From assembly GCF_004005565.1 (NCBI RefSeq), contig NZ_SADD01000001.1, forward strand, positions 744,001-808,000: a stretch of 64,000 nt of DNA, in the 5' to 3' direction. The notes below the pieces were generated by a model, which was not told where the DNA came from, searched no databases, and worked only from the letters and a program-made list of their open reading frames with translations. Shown piece after piece: positions 32,501-41,266 of this stretch; within the stretch, counting starts at the first letter, position 1, and the number at the start of each line of letters is the position of its first letter. This stretch comes from Lujinxingia sediminis (lineage in GTDB: Bacteria > Myxococcota_A > Bradymonadia > Bradymonadales > Bradymonadaceae). Both the position numbers and the translations under genes were made by a program.

Positions 32501-35500
32501 AGCACCACCTGCGTGAAGTCCTCGCCATGGAACCTTCCCATGCCGAGGCCCTCGCAAGCCTTATGTCACTGCTCGACAGACAAGAGCGTTGGCACGACCT
32601 CATCGAGATCTTCGAAGCGCGTCACCAGGAACTCCTCGACTCCAGACCCTCGGACGCGCTCACCTTCCTTCGAAAGATCGCCGAGCTGCAGGAGAACCGC
32701 CTCAACGACTCCTTCTCCGCCGTCGATACCTGGCGCCGCGTTCGTGCACTTGAACCCCGCGGCCAGCTCGCGCTGGAGCAACTCGTGCGTCTCCTCTCTG
32801 CCCGGGAAAGCTGGGAGGAGCTCGCCGACCTCTACACCGACATCGCCGCCTCCAGCAGCCTTCCCTCCGAAGTGCTGCAGGCCGAACTTGCCCTGGCCGA
32901 CCTCTGCCGGGGCCCCCTCCATGAAGTTCCCCGGGCCGTCGAACTCTACGGGCGCGCCCTCGATATCGACGCGGAGCATCCCCACGCCATTGCCTCCCTC
33001 GAAGCTGTCTTCGACCAGGACCCCGAGCATAGCGCCCTGGCTGCTCAGCACCTCGAACCTCTCTACCGCCAGCGCAAAGACCGCACCCGCCTGGCACGTG
33101 TCCTCGATGTCCGCGCCGCCGCCAGCGATCTCCCGGCCGAACGCCTGGGATGGCTGCGCGAGCTCGCCCAGATTGTGGACTACGAGCTGGGCGATCCCGC
33201 CTGGGCCTGGCAGATTCACGGTCGCATTTTTGCTCTCGACCCCGCTGACCAACCCTCCCGCGACGCCCTCGCCATCCTCGCGGCGCGTGTCATCGATCCC
33301 CTCCAGGGCTGGCTCGCCCTGGCCGAACGCTATGATACCGTCCTGCGTGAGAGCTATGACATCGACGACGCGCTCCGCGCACGTCTGCGCGTGGAGCAAG
33401 CCGAGATCTTCGCCGATCGTCTCCTCGACGCCACACGCGCTTCCGACACCGCCAACCTTGCCCTGAGTCTTGCCCCTGACCTCGACCGGGCGATCGATCT
33501 TCGTGAGCGTCTGCTGGAGCGGGAGCGCGACTGGCTCGAACTTGCCGAGCACTATCGTCGCCTCGCCGAGCAGCAGCCCGAGCACGCGGCACCATGGCTC
33601 GAAAAGCTCGCTGTCCTCTTCGAAGAGGTTCTCGGCGACGTTGAAGCCGCCATCGACACCTACAACCAACTCCTTGAAGTCGATCCCACCTCCGCCTCCT
33701 ATCGTGCCTCGCTGGAGCGACTCCTCGCTCAAGTCGAGCGCTGGTTTGATCTGGCCGAGATTTACCGCTGGCGGATCAACGACGCTCTCGACCCCGACGT
33801 CGTCCTCGACAATCGCTTCAAGCTCGCCCGCCTGCAGGAGGCCCATCTCGACGCCGTTGAAGAGGCCATCGAGACGTACCGCTCGATCCTTGATGACGAG
33901 CCCTCCCACGGTCCTACCATCCGCGCCCTGGAGGGGTTGCGCCACGACCTCGAACGCCGCAGCGGCCCCTGGGAGCCCTTGCGCCTGAGCGTCATTGATC
34001 TCCTCCTCAACACCTACGATGAATCCCTCGCCTGGCTGCGAATCGATGACCTTCTCGAAGAAAAGGTCCTCCTCCTCGATGACGTCGCTCTCCAGGTCCA
34101 GGTCCTCGTGGAGCGCGCTCAACTCATGCTTCGCGTCAGCGAAGACGTCGTCGAACGCTCTCAGGCCCTCATCACCCTGGCACGCGCCTACTGCCTCGAT
34201 CCTTCCAACAGCGAAATCGAAGAACTCGTCGATGTGCTCGCCACCGACCTCGACGCCTGGCAGCGGGTCATTCCCATCTACCTTGCTGCCCTCGAAGACT
34301 CCGACGACGTCGCGCGTCAGGGACGCATTCTTGCCGCCATTGCTCGCGTTTACGAAGGTCCCCTCGACGACAAAGAGAGCGCTATCGCCGCCTACCAGCA
34401 AAGCGTCGAGATCGCTCCCGACACAGAGGACACCCTCAGCAAACTCCAGCAACTTTACGGCGAACTCTCCAAATGGGAGCCTCTCGTCCAGATCCTTGAG
34501 CGTCGCCTCGCCGAGACCTACGACCCTGAAGAGGGCCAGAGCCTGCGCGTGCGCATCGCTCGCATCTACGACGAAACCCTTCAGCAGCCCGACCAGGCCC
34601 TGCGCCTCTATGAGGAACTTCGACAGGACGCTCCCTCCGAGCTCTCCTACCTTCTTGTCATGGAGCGCCTCCTCGAGTCCCTTGAAGATTGGCAGGGGCT
34701 GGAATCCCTCCTCATCGACAAACTCTCGATTGTCGACGGCGACTCGTTGCGCTCACGCGCCTTCCATCGCCTTGGTCAACTCCGTCGTGACCACCTCCAG
34801 CGACCCGATGATGCTATCGTCAGCTTCATCGATGCTCTCGCCATCAACCCCGAGGACACCGATGCCCTCGACGCCCTCATTGATCTCTACAATACCAACC
34901 AACGTTGGCCCGAACTCCTCGACGCGCTTCACTCCCGTCAGGAGCTTCTTGACCCCGATGCTCTCAACGACCTCACAGCCCTTGAGGTCCGACAGGGCGA
35001 TGTCCTCGCAGAGCACCTCAACGATCCTCTCCAGGCCCTGGAGCGCTACGCCAGCGCCCTTGAGCGTGACCCCCAGAACTACCTGGTCCGCGGTGCGCTC
35101 TTCCGGCTGATGACCCACCCCGAAGCCCTCGTCCCCGCCGGTCAAGCTCTCCAGGACGCCTACCGCGCCGGACAAGAATACGATGAGCTCGAAGCGCTCT
35201 ACGAGCGCATGATCGAACTCAGTGAGCTCCCCGAGCAGCGCGCCGGACTCTACATCGATCTCGCTCAACTTCAGATCGACGCCTTCGATCTCCCCGTCAA
35301 AGCCTTTGCCACTCTGGGGCGCGCCTTGCGCGACGTCCCCCAGGTCGACTTTCTTCGCGAGCAGCTTCAACTCCTCGCCGAACACCTCGGCTTCCAGGAC
35401 GACCTCGTCGCCCTCTACGAAGAGGCCCTCGAACTCGGCGTTGACGACCTCGAAGTCCGCCGCTCGATGCACCTCGCTGTCGGACAGGGGTACGCTCAGG

Positions 35501-38034
35501 GCATGGGCGAGGCTGACGAAGCGATCCGTCACTTCAACGCCGTGCTGCAGCTTGATGAGTATGACCTCGACGCCCTGCGCTGGCTCGACCAGATCTACCA
35601 GGCTCTCGAAGACTGGCCCAACCTCGTCGAGGTCCTCGGGGCCAAACAGACTGTGGTAGACGGCGACGAACTTCTCCAGACCAACTACCAGCTCGCCTAC
35701 CTCCTGGAACTCGCCTTCGAGCAGCCACTGGAGGCCTTCGAACTCTACCGCCGCGTGCTCCTGGACGATCCCACTCATACCGGCGCCGTCGAGGGCCTGG
35801 AGCGTCTCAGTGATGTCGATGACCTACGCTCCGAGATCCTGGAGCTGCTCGAGCCCACCTACCGCGAGGCTCAAGACTGGCTCAAACTCAGCCGCCTTTA
35901 CCTCCTGAAGCTCGAAACCGTGGAGAGCGCCGCCGAACGGGCAGATCTGCTGCGAGAAGTGGCCTCCCTGGAGTACGAAGAACTCGGTGACATCGACGCT
36001 GCCTACGCGCACTGGGGCAGGGCGCTCCGCGAAGATCCCCACGATGTCGACGTTCAGGAAAGAATTGAGGCCATCGCCGAGCAACGCGATCTCTACGAGG
36101 CCCTCGTCGTCCTCTACGAAGACATCGTCGAAGACCTCAATGACCCCATCCGACAACTCGAACTTGCGGAGCGCGCTGCTGACTGGGCTTTCCGTATCCT
36201 GGGTGATGAACAGCAGGCGGCATCCCTCTACCGCGTCGTTCTCGCTGTCGAACCCACCCACCAGCAGGCCCTCGAAAACCTGGAGCGCATCGCTCGCCAG
36301 CAAGGGGACGATCACAGCCTGGAGGCCGTCCTCACGGCCAGACTCCAGTCCTCCCATGACGCCTCCGAACAGGCCGACATCTACGCCGAGCTGGGCCGGG
36401 TACGCCTCGGGCTGCAGGATCACGCCGGCGCCATCGACGCTCTCAACGGCTGGACCGACCTCCAGGGCGAAGATCCCGAAGTCCTCGAAACCCTCTGCGG
36501 CCTCTTCGAGATCACCGAACGCTACGAGGAGCTCGCAAACACCCTCGATCGTCTTCTCAACCACCGTGCCGAGCCCGAGCTTCAACTCGAACTCCTCACG
36601 CAGCTCGGTGCCGTCACCTCCGATCGTCTCCAACAACACGGACGCGCCCTCGACGCCTACACCCGCGCCGGCGAGCTCGCCCCTGACGATCCCCAGATCC
36701 TTCGCGCACTCGAAGACGTCTACCACGGCCTCGGTGACCACCAGGCCCTGCGCGACCTCCTCGACCGTCAGCTCGAACTCGCGGGCAACGAAGACGAGAT
36801 CGTCCGGCTTCTTCTTCGACGCGCGCGCCTGCGTTACGAAGTCGACCGCGACGCCAATGCCGCCATCGAAGACTATCAGGCAGCTTTCGCTCTGCGCGAC
36901 GATCACCCCGATGTCATCGCCGCCCTCGGCGACCTTTATCGCAACGAAGCCCGCTGGGACGATCTCCTTGGCCTGCACCGTCTTCACTTCGATCGTGCCC
37001 CGGACCAGGACGCTCAGCTCCACCACCTCCTCGTCATGGCCCAGATCTGCCACGAGGAACTCCACCAACTCGACGAAGCCGCAAGTTTCGCAGGCACCGT
37101 ACTTCAAGCCGACCCCCATCACCCCGACGCCCTCAGCCGCCTGGAGTCGATCTACCGCTCTCAACAGGCCTGGGACAACGTCATCGCCGTCCTCGATCGC
37201 CGCATGGAGGGCGCTGATGATCAGCAGCGTTACGACCTGATCCTGGAGCGCGCCCGCACCCTGGAGCACGATGCCGGCGCAGCTCAACCCGCTGCCGAAA
37301 CCTACCTCACGATCCTGGAGTCCTTCCCCGACGATCAGGTTGTGCTCAGTCGTCTCGACGCCCTGTACACGCGCACCGACGACTACCTCGGCGCATACAG
37401 CCTCCTCGACCACCGCGCCCAACGTGCCGACGCCGCCGACGAGCAGGTTCAACTCTACCTCCAGATGGGCGAACTCGCCCGACAGCATCTCCCTGGCACT
37501 TCCCTGCGCACAGACGCTCTGGAGAAGGCTCGCGCCATCTCCGGCGATGACCTCGCCATCGTGGAGCCGCTGCTCGACGCTTACATCGAGCAGGGGCTCG
37601 TTGATCGGGCCTCTCCCATTCTCAACGCTGTCATCGATTCCCTCCTTGACGCCCGCCAGATGAAAGACGTCGTGCGCTTCTATCACCTCCAGGGCAAGCT
37701 CGCCGAACAGGCCGGCGATCGCGTCAGCGCCCGCGAGTCCTACGAGGCCGCCCACAAGATCGACGCCACCTACGTCCCCAACCTCCTCAGCCTCGGCAAG
37801 CTCGCCTTCCACGGCGAAGACCTCGAGCACGCCCTCAAGATCTTCCAGATCCTCCTGCTCCATCAGATGAACATCAAGGACAACGCCGACAAGGTTGACG
37901 TCTACTTCCACCTCGGAGCCATCCGGCAGGCTAGCGGAGACGAGCGCGGCGCCCGCGATATGTACAAACGCGCCCTCCGAGTCGATGCCGCTCACGCCCC
38001 CAGTCAGCAGGCACTCGACGCCCTCGGCGCGTAA
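26557..38034 (+). CDS. Giant TPR-repeat protein (about 3,825 residues)
   Basis: One uninterrupted gene of 11.5 kb. The start at ATG 26557 follows an AGGTAAGA ribosome-binding site and opens with MTDQLRALQDQLATDP. There is no signal peptide or membrane segment, so a cytoplasmic location is expected. The sequence is built almost entirely from TPR-like helix pairs rich in Leu, Ala, Glu, Asp and Arg. A super-repeat of about 71-72 residues is visible: blocks such as ALERLYRKDERTADLVDIL and ALERLLRDQQAWHDLDALL recur at that spacing, with each unit ending DP or EP, as in AMEPDHSDAV. No enzyme domain is seen. By size and make-up it recalls the very large TPR protein AgmK of the myxobacterial gliding/Tol-like machinery. 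This is recollection-based inference, not proven homology. A strong terminator follows. Confidence 0.9.
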   Translation: MTDQLRALQDQLATDPGNPDIFRALQSLCWEHGHWQEALSAAREQASISTLKPDYESLAQSLHALAESLQPGPEKARALLALGDLYLEELDQRSRAMEAFQAAFKAHPEDALPLQRASAVYLQHQEWDNLLTTHQIEARVAAELAERTRLLLAIAQIRAEHQGDIPAALETLAQIEHSDPFVDQLTALYQRGSSIANAIAEADELATELLAEGEGADAAQAWLEAAQLEYDRLAGQPAHALDFARRALNADPQNEDARLIIDELSTESDTSASPSREPDAMTESGATPDLPIEPQKRSVSAFFDAIAPLEGDPDDARQALQDDPANLSALARLRAELRAQGDLGQLAETLEHSVRYLRKRDGEWEVMTELARLYWLELNDDERAEYYFKRLKLLDDAHPDVFAFYEAYYEDAGDWRKLFSLLASRLTQLNDREDYWLVAERLSDIAETELGSAEKAIDVWKNFLREFPADPQARRRLRHLYEDHGKWNALVDLIKDEVRQLEENDPDNTAERVVLLEEMADIYRVRLNLDSMLITIMAQILELDPLHPSAFDQLRDLYEKNRRFNDLASLLSDAAELAAEQGDIGRALGLLLEVADIWQERLNNVTQAIPYLERVIAIAPEEADVRDRLRQIYEQRRDFRSLFDLEVKEAVLELGDLRETRLTELLEMAREKLRDPEREARVLEALSESHPSEERLDELQRAYRRLEDWRSLASLLESRAPSFAPDKALATREEAASLFHQRLNDLDEAARAWQAILSEHNDHQEAFESLSEIFAHTSQLDALEGLYLNAGRPEELFDRLDLLAEDLDDAALIDLRERQVRVAQQHLQDNARLITTLEDLLLRAPDEETQAALYERLLPNYVVEAHYDRAIEAHQFLLERRDEDGPRVETMLAIADLEHRREQPDQALAWALKCFERFPADPEILDVSLDYARAASLQQTLADAWIARAEAIEDEATQNDLFSRAATLLAHDLEQTERPIELFELLRPRMPESMKVLAALDPLYDRAGRHEDRVDTLRTQIQLLAEQGAADADLVDQLSKIADVQRAHLDQKDAARQTYMEILDRDPDHLGALRGVKELHRLDARHHDVAEFLMREIPLAAYEGPEAVWRARMELGDLMRDHLDDPHGALRSYAEVLGENPEHDGALTAARQFLERDDFARDAALLLEPILRDLNAHEPLAEALEARLRVCDDPFEEQEILDELIPLYADELKDLEVAFNHACRQFNIDPERDDIWLRVEQLGARLNRWALIEEMFTAQSPLLGHESPTRFDLLRHLAAIREHQIKDRPRALEAWERLHAYDPMDLPTVEALERLYRKDERTADLVDILRKRALLVDLDEDRVNLLTEAASLLDAALHQPVDAIELYREILAMEPDHSDAVDALERLLRDQQAWHDLDALLAEQAEQTLQPQRRRAFLRRLASLRFEQLDDLPGAVAISIDLLEDDPGDDAVLAFVADLDDRLASEATWPELRLDLARTLEPIYRLRSEYDRLDHVLAIRLDLCDEPFEKLEILDELVTLRHKKLSRPRQAFDAIARAVLIQPDDEDRRRRLIELANAVDALDEAASTLEQAALSADTFAAGAIWKRVGQLATQKLNDSTRAIAAFEQALELDPNDISAMEALERLFEATGDTENLSLILLRQSEVAASEQRLKLLRRVAILQEQVLDNAPDAIDTNRLILEADPTDLQVVEALERLYDAQDQHFELAELLQRKAELVEEGAARMGVLVRLAEVYEHQLHDLEETISTYRRIVAETPGHLHALAQLDRILRDEARWADWVDVARQRLDSPAARDPELRLELELRLGAALADELFDTTEALQVFRSILARVEDQPEAVARLEAFAREDAWIEDVASDLREIYRRNNKWSRLLDLLDRLATQLLDPTEKATLLFDRGVIARDRFDDRGELAMTCFAQAWALEPQREGYGDALISLGSRLQAWNTLTEHLRTVLDRALEPRMILDLHLKLAMIFGYALSDEAEAEHHLREVLAMEPSHAEALASLMSLLDRQERWHDLIEIFEARHQELLDSRPSDALTFLRKIAELQENRLNDSFSAVDTWRRVRALEPRGQLALEQLVRLLSARESWEELADLYTDIAASSSLPSEVLQAELALADLCRGPLHEVPRAVELYGRALDIDAEHPHAIASLEAVFDQDPEHSALAAQHLEPLYRQRKDRTRLARVLDVRAAASDLPAERLGWLRELAQIVDYELGDPAWAWQIHGRIFALDPADQPSRDALAILAARVIDPLQGWLALAERYDTVLRESYDIDDALRARLRVEQAEIFADRLLDATRASDTANLALSLAPDLDRAIDLRERLLERERDWLELAEHYRRLAEQQPEHAAPWLEKLAVLFEEVLGDVEAAIDTYNQLLEVDPTSASYRASLERLLAQVERWFDLAEIYRWRINDALDPDVVLDNRFKLARLQEAHLDAVEEAIETYRSILDDEPSHGPTIRALEGLRHDLERRSGPWEPLRLSVIDLLLNTYDESLAWLRIDDLLEEKVLLLDDVALQVQVLVERAQLMLRVSEDVVERSQALITLARAYCLDPSNSEIEELVDVLATDLDAWQRVIPIYLAALEDSDDVARQGRILAAIARVYEGPLDDKESAIAAYQQSVEIAPDTEDTLSKLQQLYGELSKWEPLVQILERRLAETYDPEEGQSLRVRIARIYDETLQQPDQALRLYEELRQDAPSELSYLLVMERLLESLEDWQGLESLLIDKLSIVDGDSLRSRAFHRLGQLRRDHLQRPDDAIVSFIDALAINPEDTDALDALIDLYNTNQRWPELLDALHSRQELLDPDALNDLTALEVRQGDVLAEHLNDPLQALERYASALERDPQNYLVRGALFRLMTHPEALVPAGQALQDAYRAGQEYDELEALYERMIELSELPEQRAGLYIDLAQLQIDAFDLPVKAFATLGRALRDVPQVDFLREQLQLLAEHLGFQDDLVALYEEALELGVDDLEVRRSMHLAVGQGYAQGMGEADEAIRHFNAVLQLDEYDLDALRWLDQIYQALEDWPNLVEVLGAKQTVVDGDELLQTNYQLAYLLELAFEQPLEAFELYRRVLLDDPTHTGAVEGLERLSDVDDLRSEILELLEPTYREAQDWLKLSRLYLLKLETVESAAERADLLREVASLEYEELGDIDAAYAHWGRALREDPHDVDVQERIEAIAEQRDLYEALVVLYEDIVEDLNDPIRQLELAERAADWAFRILGDEQQAASLYRVVLAVEPTHQQALENLERIARQQGDDHSLEAVLTARLQSSHDASEQADIYAELGRVRLGLQDHAGAIDALNGWTDLQGEDPEVLETLCGLFEITERYEELANTLDRLLNHRAEPELQLELLTQLGAVTSDRLQQHGRALDAYTRAGELAPDDPQILRALEDVYHGLGDHQALRDLLDRQLELAGNEDEIVRLLLRRARLRYEVDRDANAAIEDYQAAFALRDDHPDVIAALGDLYRNEARWDDLLGLHRLHFDRAPDQDAQLHHLLVMAQICHEELHQLDEAASFAGTVLQADPHHPDALSRLESIYRSQQAWDNVIAVLDRRMEGADDQQRYDLILERARTLEHDAGAAQPAAETYLTILESFPDDQVVLSRLDALYTRTDDYLGAYSLLDHRAQRADAADEQVQLYLQMGELARQHLPGTSLRTDALEKARAISGDDLAIVEPLLDAYIEQGLVDRASPILNAVIDSLLDARQMKDVVRFYHLQGKLAEQAGDRVSARESYEAAHKIDATYVPNLLSLGKLAFHGEDLEHALKIFQILLLHQMNIKDNADKVDVYFHLGAIRQASGDERGARDMYKRALRVDAAHAPSQQALDALGA

Positions 38035-38052
38035 GTCCCACCCGCGTTCAAC

Positions 38053-38092
38053 ACAGAGAAAAGGCCGCCCAAAAGGGCGGCCTTTTCTCTGT
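38053..38092. terminator. Bidirectional terminator
   Basis: An 18-bp perfect stem (38053-38070 with 38075-38092) and an AAAA loop lie between the convergent ends of the giant TPR gene and the methyltransferase lipoprotein gene. A-runs and T-runs flank the GC core on both sides, so it can serve both strands. Confidence 0.92.
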
Positions 38093-38110
38093 CTCGGTTG
38101 AACATTCCGA

Positions 38111-38908
38111 CTACTTCGCCTCGCCCGAACGCCAGAATTGAACCAACTCCACGTCGCGCAGGGTCACCATCCCATCCTCGTTCTTCATGACCACCGTCAG
38201 CGCTTGCTCCTCTCCCTCTCCCAGCGCCACCACCATTCGCCCCCCCGGCGACAACTGGGCAACCAGTGCTTCTGGAGGCTCCGTCACGGCTTCATGCACC
38301 AAAACCCCTTCAAAACCAGCGTCACGCTCCGGCCACCCCTTAAGCCCGTCGCCACAACGCACCTCCGCCCCTCGATACCCCGCACGCACCAGGTCATCAC
38401 CCAGCAACGAGGCCATCTCACAATCCCCCTCCATCACGTTGACCCTGGCTCCCATCTCCGTCAGCAACGCCGTCGTATACCCGCTGCCCGGAGACACCTC
38501 CAGAACCCGATCGTCCGGATTGACTTCCAGTAACTCCAGAACCAGCGCGGCAAGATAGGGCTGCAGGACCGTGCGTCCCCCGCCCAGCGGCAAGGGCGCA
38601 TCCTGATACGCCCGCGGCCGCACCGGCGCCGGCACAAACTCCTGGCGAGGCACTGCTCGCATCGCCTCAATCACCGTGCGATCCCGGACCCCTCGCGCCA
38701 CCACGTGCGCCTCCACCATCCGCTCTCGCTCTCCCTGCCGCGCGGCCGCCTGCGGATCCTCCTTCGGCTCAATCGTCCCCATCGTCACGTCCGTCTCTTC
38801 GGGATTCCCTCCCGACGACGGGGCAGGGGAGGGCTCACATCCCATCAACCCCACCCCCGTAAGCAGACTCAGGCACACAACCCGGCACAACGCTCGCGTA
38901 GCTCGCAT
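38111..38908 (-). CDS. Protein-L-isoaspartate methyltransferase-like lipoprotein
   Basis: The body matches protein-L-isoaspartyl O-methyltransferases, which repair isomerised Asp/Asn residues using SAM. Seen are the preamble AMRAVPRQEFVP, the QPYLAALVLELL helix, motif I VLEVSPGSGY and the LSPGGRMVVALG strand. It is preceded by a clear lipoprotein signal: hydrophobic segment, lipobox GLMGC with lipidation at Cys24, then a disordered linker rich in Pro, Ser and Glu. PCMT is normally cytosolic, and SAM is not expected outside the inner membrane, so location and activity are a puzzle. GAGAGG precedes the ATG at 38908; a GTG one codon earlier is also possible. The C-terminal part is shorter than usual. 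Confidence 0.83.
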   Translation of the reverse strand: MRATRALCRVVCLSLLTGVGLMGCEPSPAPSSGGNPEETDVTMGTIEPKEDPQAAARQGERERMVEAHVVARGVRDRTVIEAMRAVPRQEFVPAPVRPRAYQDAPLPLGGGRTVLQPYLAALVLELLEVNPDDRVLEVSPGSGYTTALLTEMGARVNVMEGDCEMASLLGDDLVRAGYRGAEVRCGDGLKGWPERDAGFEGVLVHEAVTEPPEALVAQLSPGGRMVVALGEGEEQALTVVMKNEDGMVTLRDVELVQFWRSGEAK

Positions 38909-38931
38909 CACCTCTCCTCGGTGTCGTAAAA

Positions 38932-39408
38932 TCAGCCCGCCATCATGGCATCGAGCAGCCCCGCGGTGCAGCGCTCCACCATCTCAAACACCCGCTCAAA
39001 ATGCTCAGGCCCCCCGCCCCACGGGTCGGGAACATCCTGTCCCCTCAACGACATCTTCGGCTCATAATCCCGCAACAGTACCAATCTTTCCCGAGCCCCA
39101 CCCGGCAGTCGTCGAGCATCTCGCAGGTTGGTTCCATCCATAGCCACCAGCCAGTCGTACGCTTGAACATGCGCACCGACCAGCTGCTGAGCCCGCTGCC
39201 CGGAGATATCCAACCCCAGCCTCTCTCGTGCCACCCTCACACTCCCGGGATCAGGCGGCTCCCCCACGTGATAACCACTCGTCCCTGACGAGGCGATCTC
39301 AAAACGATCCCCCAACCCCCGCGTCTCCACGTGGTAACGAAACAACGCCTCGGCCAGCGGCGAGCGACAGATATTACCCAGACAGAAGAACATCACACGG
39401 GTGGTCAT
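38932..39408 (-). CDS. Low-molecular-weight protein-tyrosine phosphatase
   Basis: A 158-residue enzyme with the P-loop CLGNICRS at residues 9-16 (nucleophile Cys9, Arg15). It also has a DP general-acid motif (VPDPWGGG) in the C-terminal part, both diagnostic of the LMW-PTP family. Family members act on phosphotyrosine proteins or, less often, as arsenate reductases; the DPWGGG context supports the phosphatase. It is immediately upstream of, and probably co-transcribed with, the isoaspartyl methyltransferase lipoprotein gene (23 bp gap). Confidence 0.94.
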   Translation of the reverse strand: MTTRVMFFCLGNICRSPLAEALFRYHVETRGLGDRFEIASSGTSGYHVGEPPDPGSVRVARERLGLDISGQRAQQLVGAHVQAYDWLVAMDGTNLRDARRLPGGARERLVLLRDYEPKMSLRGQDVPDPWGGGPEHFERVFEMVERCTAGLLDAMMAG

Positions 39409-39447
39409 GGCTCGCTCCTGATGCCTCGCGCCATACGGGTCAGCATC

Positions 39448-39756
39448 TCAGAAGTTGATTCGCCGGCAGGCACCGTTGGGTTGCACCGCCACCTGCGCCC
39501 GATCTTGCCGCCACAAAAATGCCAGCTGGTTCAGCATAAACCCCACACCCTCTGCAGGGTTCGGTGCTGTTGAAAGATCCAGAAGCACTTCCATGGCATA
39601 GGTCGCACCCTCCACGTTGACCTGATAGCGGTACAATGCCTTTTTCCCCTCCAACTCTTTCGAGTAGATATTCGACTCGCCGGGGGTCGGCAGATCCTCC
39701 GGCCAATTCTCCGTCGGAAACCCCGCATCTTCGAGCGCTTGCAGTGTTAAACTCAT
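39448..39756 (-). CDS. Hypothetical small protein
   Basis: A 102-residue protein of unknown function starting MSLTLQALEDAGF. The pattern is helix then several beta strands (YRYQVNVEGATYAMEVLLDL), an alpha+beta fold of the YbjN/secretion-chaperone kind, but I cannot confirm that family. It has one Cys near the C-terminus and no signal peptide. It may be co-transcribed with the tyrosine phosphatase gene 39 bp downstream. An earlier in-frame ATG at 39795 adds 13 basic residues and is less likely. Confidence 0.65.
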   Translation of the reverse strand: MSLTLQALEDAGFPTENWPEDLPTPGESNIYSKELEGKKALYRYQVNVEGATYAMEVLLDLSTAPNPAEGVGFMLNQLAFLWRQDRAQVAVQPNGACRRINF

Positions 39757-39955
39757 CTCATATCTCCAGCTTCGACGAGACCTCGGGTCTCGCATCGCCT
39801 ATCCAGTTGGGGAATGGTTCTCACGCAGGTTTCTCGTCCTCAGTTTGCGCCATCCCCCGCCTCCTTTCAAGGCCCCAGAACTCCCCTATATCGACCATTC
39901 CCCCCCTCGATCCTACATTTCCAGGGAGAGCATTCGACAACCAGGGGGGGACACG

Positions 39956-41176
39956 ATGGACAGCATCCCGGGGGAACGAAGCCCGACGTCACGCATCATC
40001 GCATGCATGGTACTCGCACTTTTAACCTTTCACGCAGCTGGCTGCGCAACACGCACCGAGTGGCGCCCTCCTCAACGCCCCCTGATGCCCCTGGTCGAAG
40101 AACTCAGACCTCCTTCCACAGACATGCGTTTTGTTCAGCGCTGTCCGACCACCGAATTCACACCCGCACGCACCGGCCCCTGGATCAGCGCAGCCTCCGA
40201 GCGCCTCGCCAACACCCAACCTCCCACCCATCAGGTTCCCGACCAGATCATCACGACCGGGCAACCCATCACTCTCAACGCACGACTGACCTACGGTAAG
40301 TCACCGCTTCAGGGGGAGTGGGCTCGCATCTTCTGGGGAGGGTGTGAGCGGGGTTGGGAGCAGGTCGGACACGTGCGCACAGATGACGACGGGCGTCTCT
40401 CCTGGCCTCTCGCTACCCGGCCGGCTCGTGGCCGCTATGCCTATGCTGTTCAGGTTGTCGGCGACCGCACATTTGCCACAGGGCACATCTGGGTGGTCGC
40501 ACCCGAGGTTCGCGCAGTTGCCATCGCCGCCTCCGCCATCTTGCGAGCCGACACCGGACAGCCTGACGCCCAAAACCTCAGCTCCTCAGCTCATAAGGAC
40601 TCTTCCGCATCAACCCCAGACTCACCGGGGGCCTCTCCATCATCTGAAGTGGCCACGGCTGCCGACATCGCCGATGACTCCACATCGCCCGAAGCTCCCC
40701 CGCAACCCGCTTCCATGCTCACGCCGGGGGCCCGGGACCTGGCAGCCTACTACGCTCGCCGCGGCCACCTTATCATCTACCTGAACGACGATCCGCGGGG
40801 TACACCACTCACCTCCCGGACCCTCGCTGAGCTTGGCCTTCCGGCCGGGCCCGTACTCACAATGGCAGAGCAGGGCGACGCACCTCTCGAACTCACCCCA
40901 CCCGGCAACCGCTGGGAAGACGCCTCCGCCCTCGCCACCGGCGGCGGGCCGCCGCTCCCCATCATCCTCACCCACTACTTCGTCGCCACCGCTGATGATG
41001 CCCAACTTCCCCCCTCACTACCCCTGACCCCCGGGGAGGTTGTCGCCCGAAACAATGCTGAGGGGTGGGACATGCATCTCAAGACCCTTCCAGCTGAGGA
41101 GGGCGCAGAACCGCAACCCTCCCACCAGATCATCCGTCCGGCCCACGCCGTCCCCAACCATCCTCGCGCCCGCTAA
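39956..41176 (+). CDS. Hypothetical lipoprotein
   Basis: A 406-residue predicted lipoprotein. The signal segment IIACMVLALLTFHAAGC ends at Cys30. A G-rich ribosome-binding site (AGGGGGGG) precedes the ATG at 39956. The N-terminal half includes a beta-sandwich-like stretch that begins with a proline-rich lead and reads QPITLNARLTYGKSPLQGEW, reminiscent of an invasin/Ig-like or chain-adhesion module. A Ser/Ala/Pro-rich linker (about 200-255) leads to a C-terminal domain starting YYARRGHLIIYLNDDP that I do not recognise. It is divergent from the small hypothetical gene, with 199 bp between them. Function unknown; the location is probably periplasmic or outer-membrane. Confidence 0.75.
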   Translation: MDSIPGERSPTSRIIACMVLALLTFHAAGCATRTEWRPPQRPLMPLVEELRPPSTDMRFVQRCPTTEFTPARTGPWISAASERLANTQPPTHQVPDQIITTGQPITLNARLTYGKSPLQGEWARIFWGGCERGWEQVGHVRTDDDGRLSWPLATRPARGRYAYAVQVVGDRTFATGHIWVVAPEVRAVAIAASAILRADTGQPDAQNLSSSAHKDSSASTPDSPGASPSSEVATAADIADDSTSPEAPPQPASMLTPGARDLAAYYARRGHLIIYLNDDPRGTPLTSRTLAELGLPAGPVLTMAEQGDAPLELTPPGNRWEDASALATGGGPPLPIILTHYFVATADDAQLPPSLPLTPGEVVARNNAEGWDMHLKTLPAEEGAEPQPSHQIIRPAHAVPNHPRAR

Positions 41177-41266
41177 CGGCTTCGCCTCTTACAATCCGGG
41201 TTGAGCGCTGCCGCCGCACAGAGTATAGACTCCGGCGGCAGTGTTTTCGGACGCCGTGAGGTGAGT

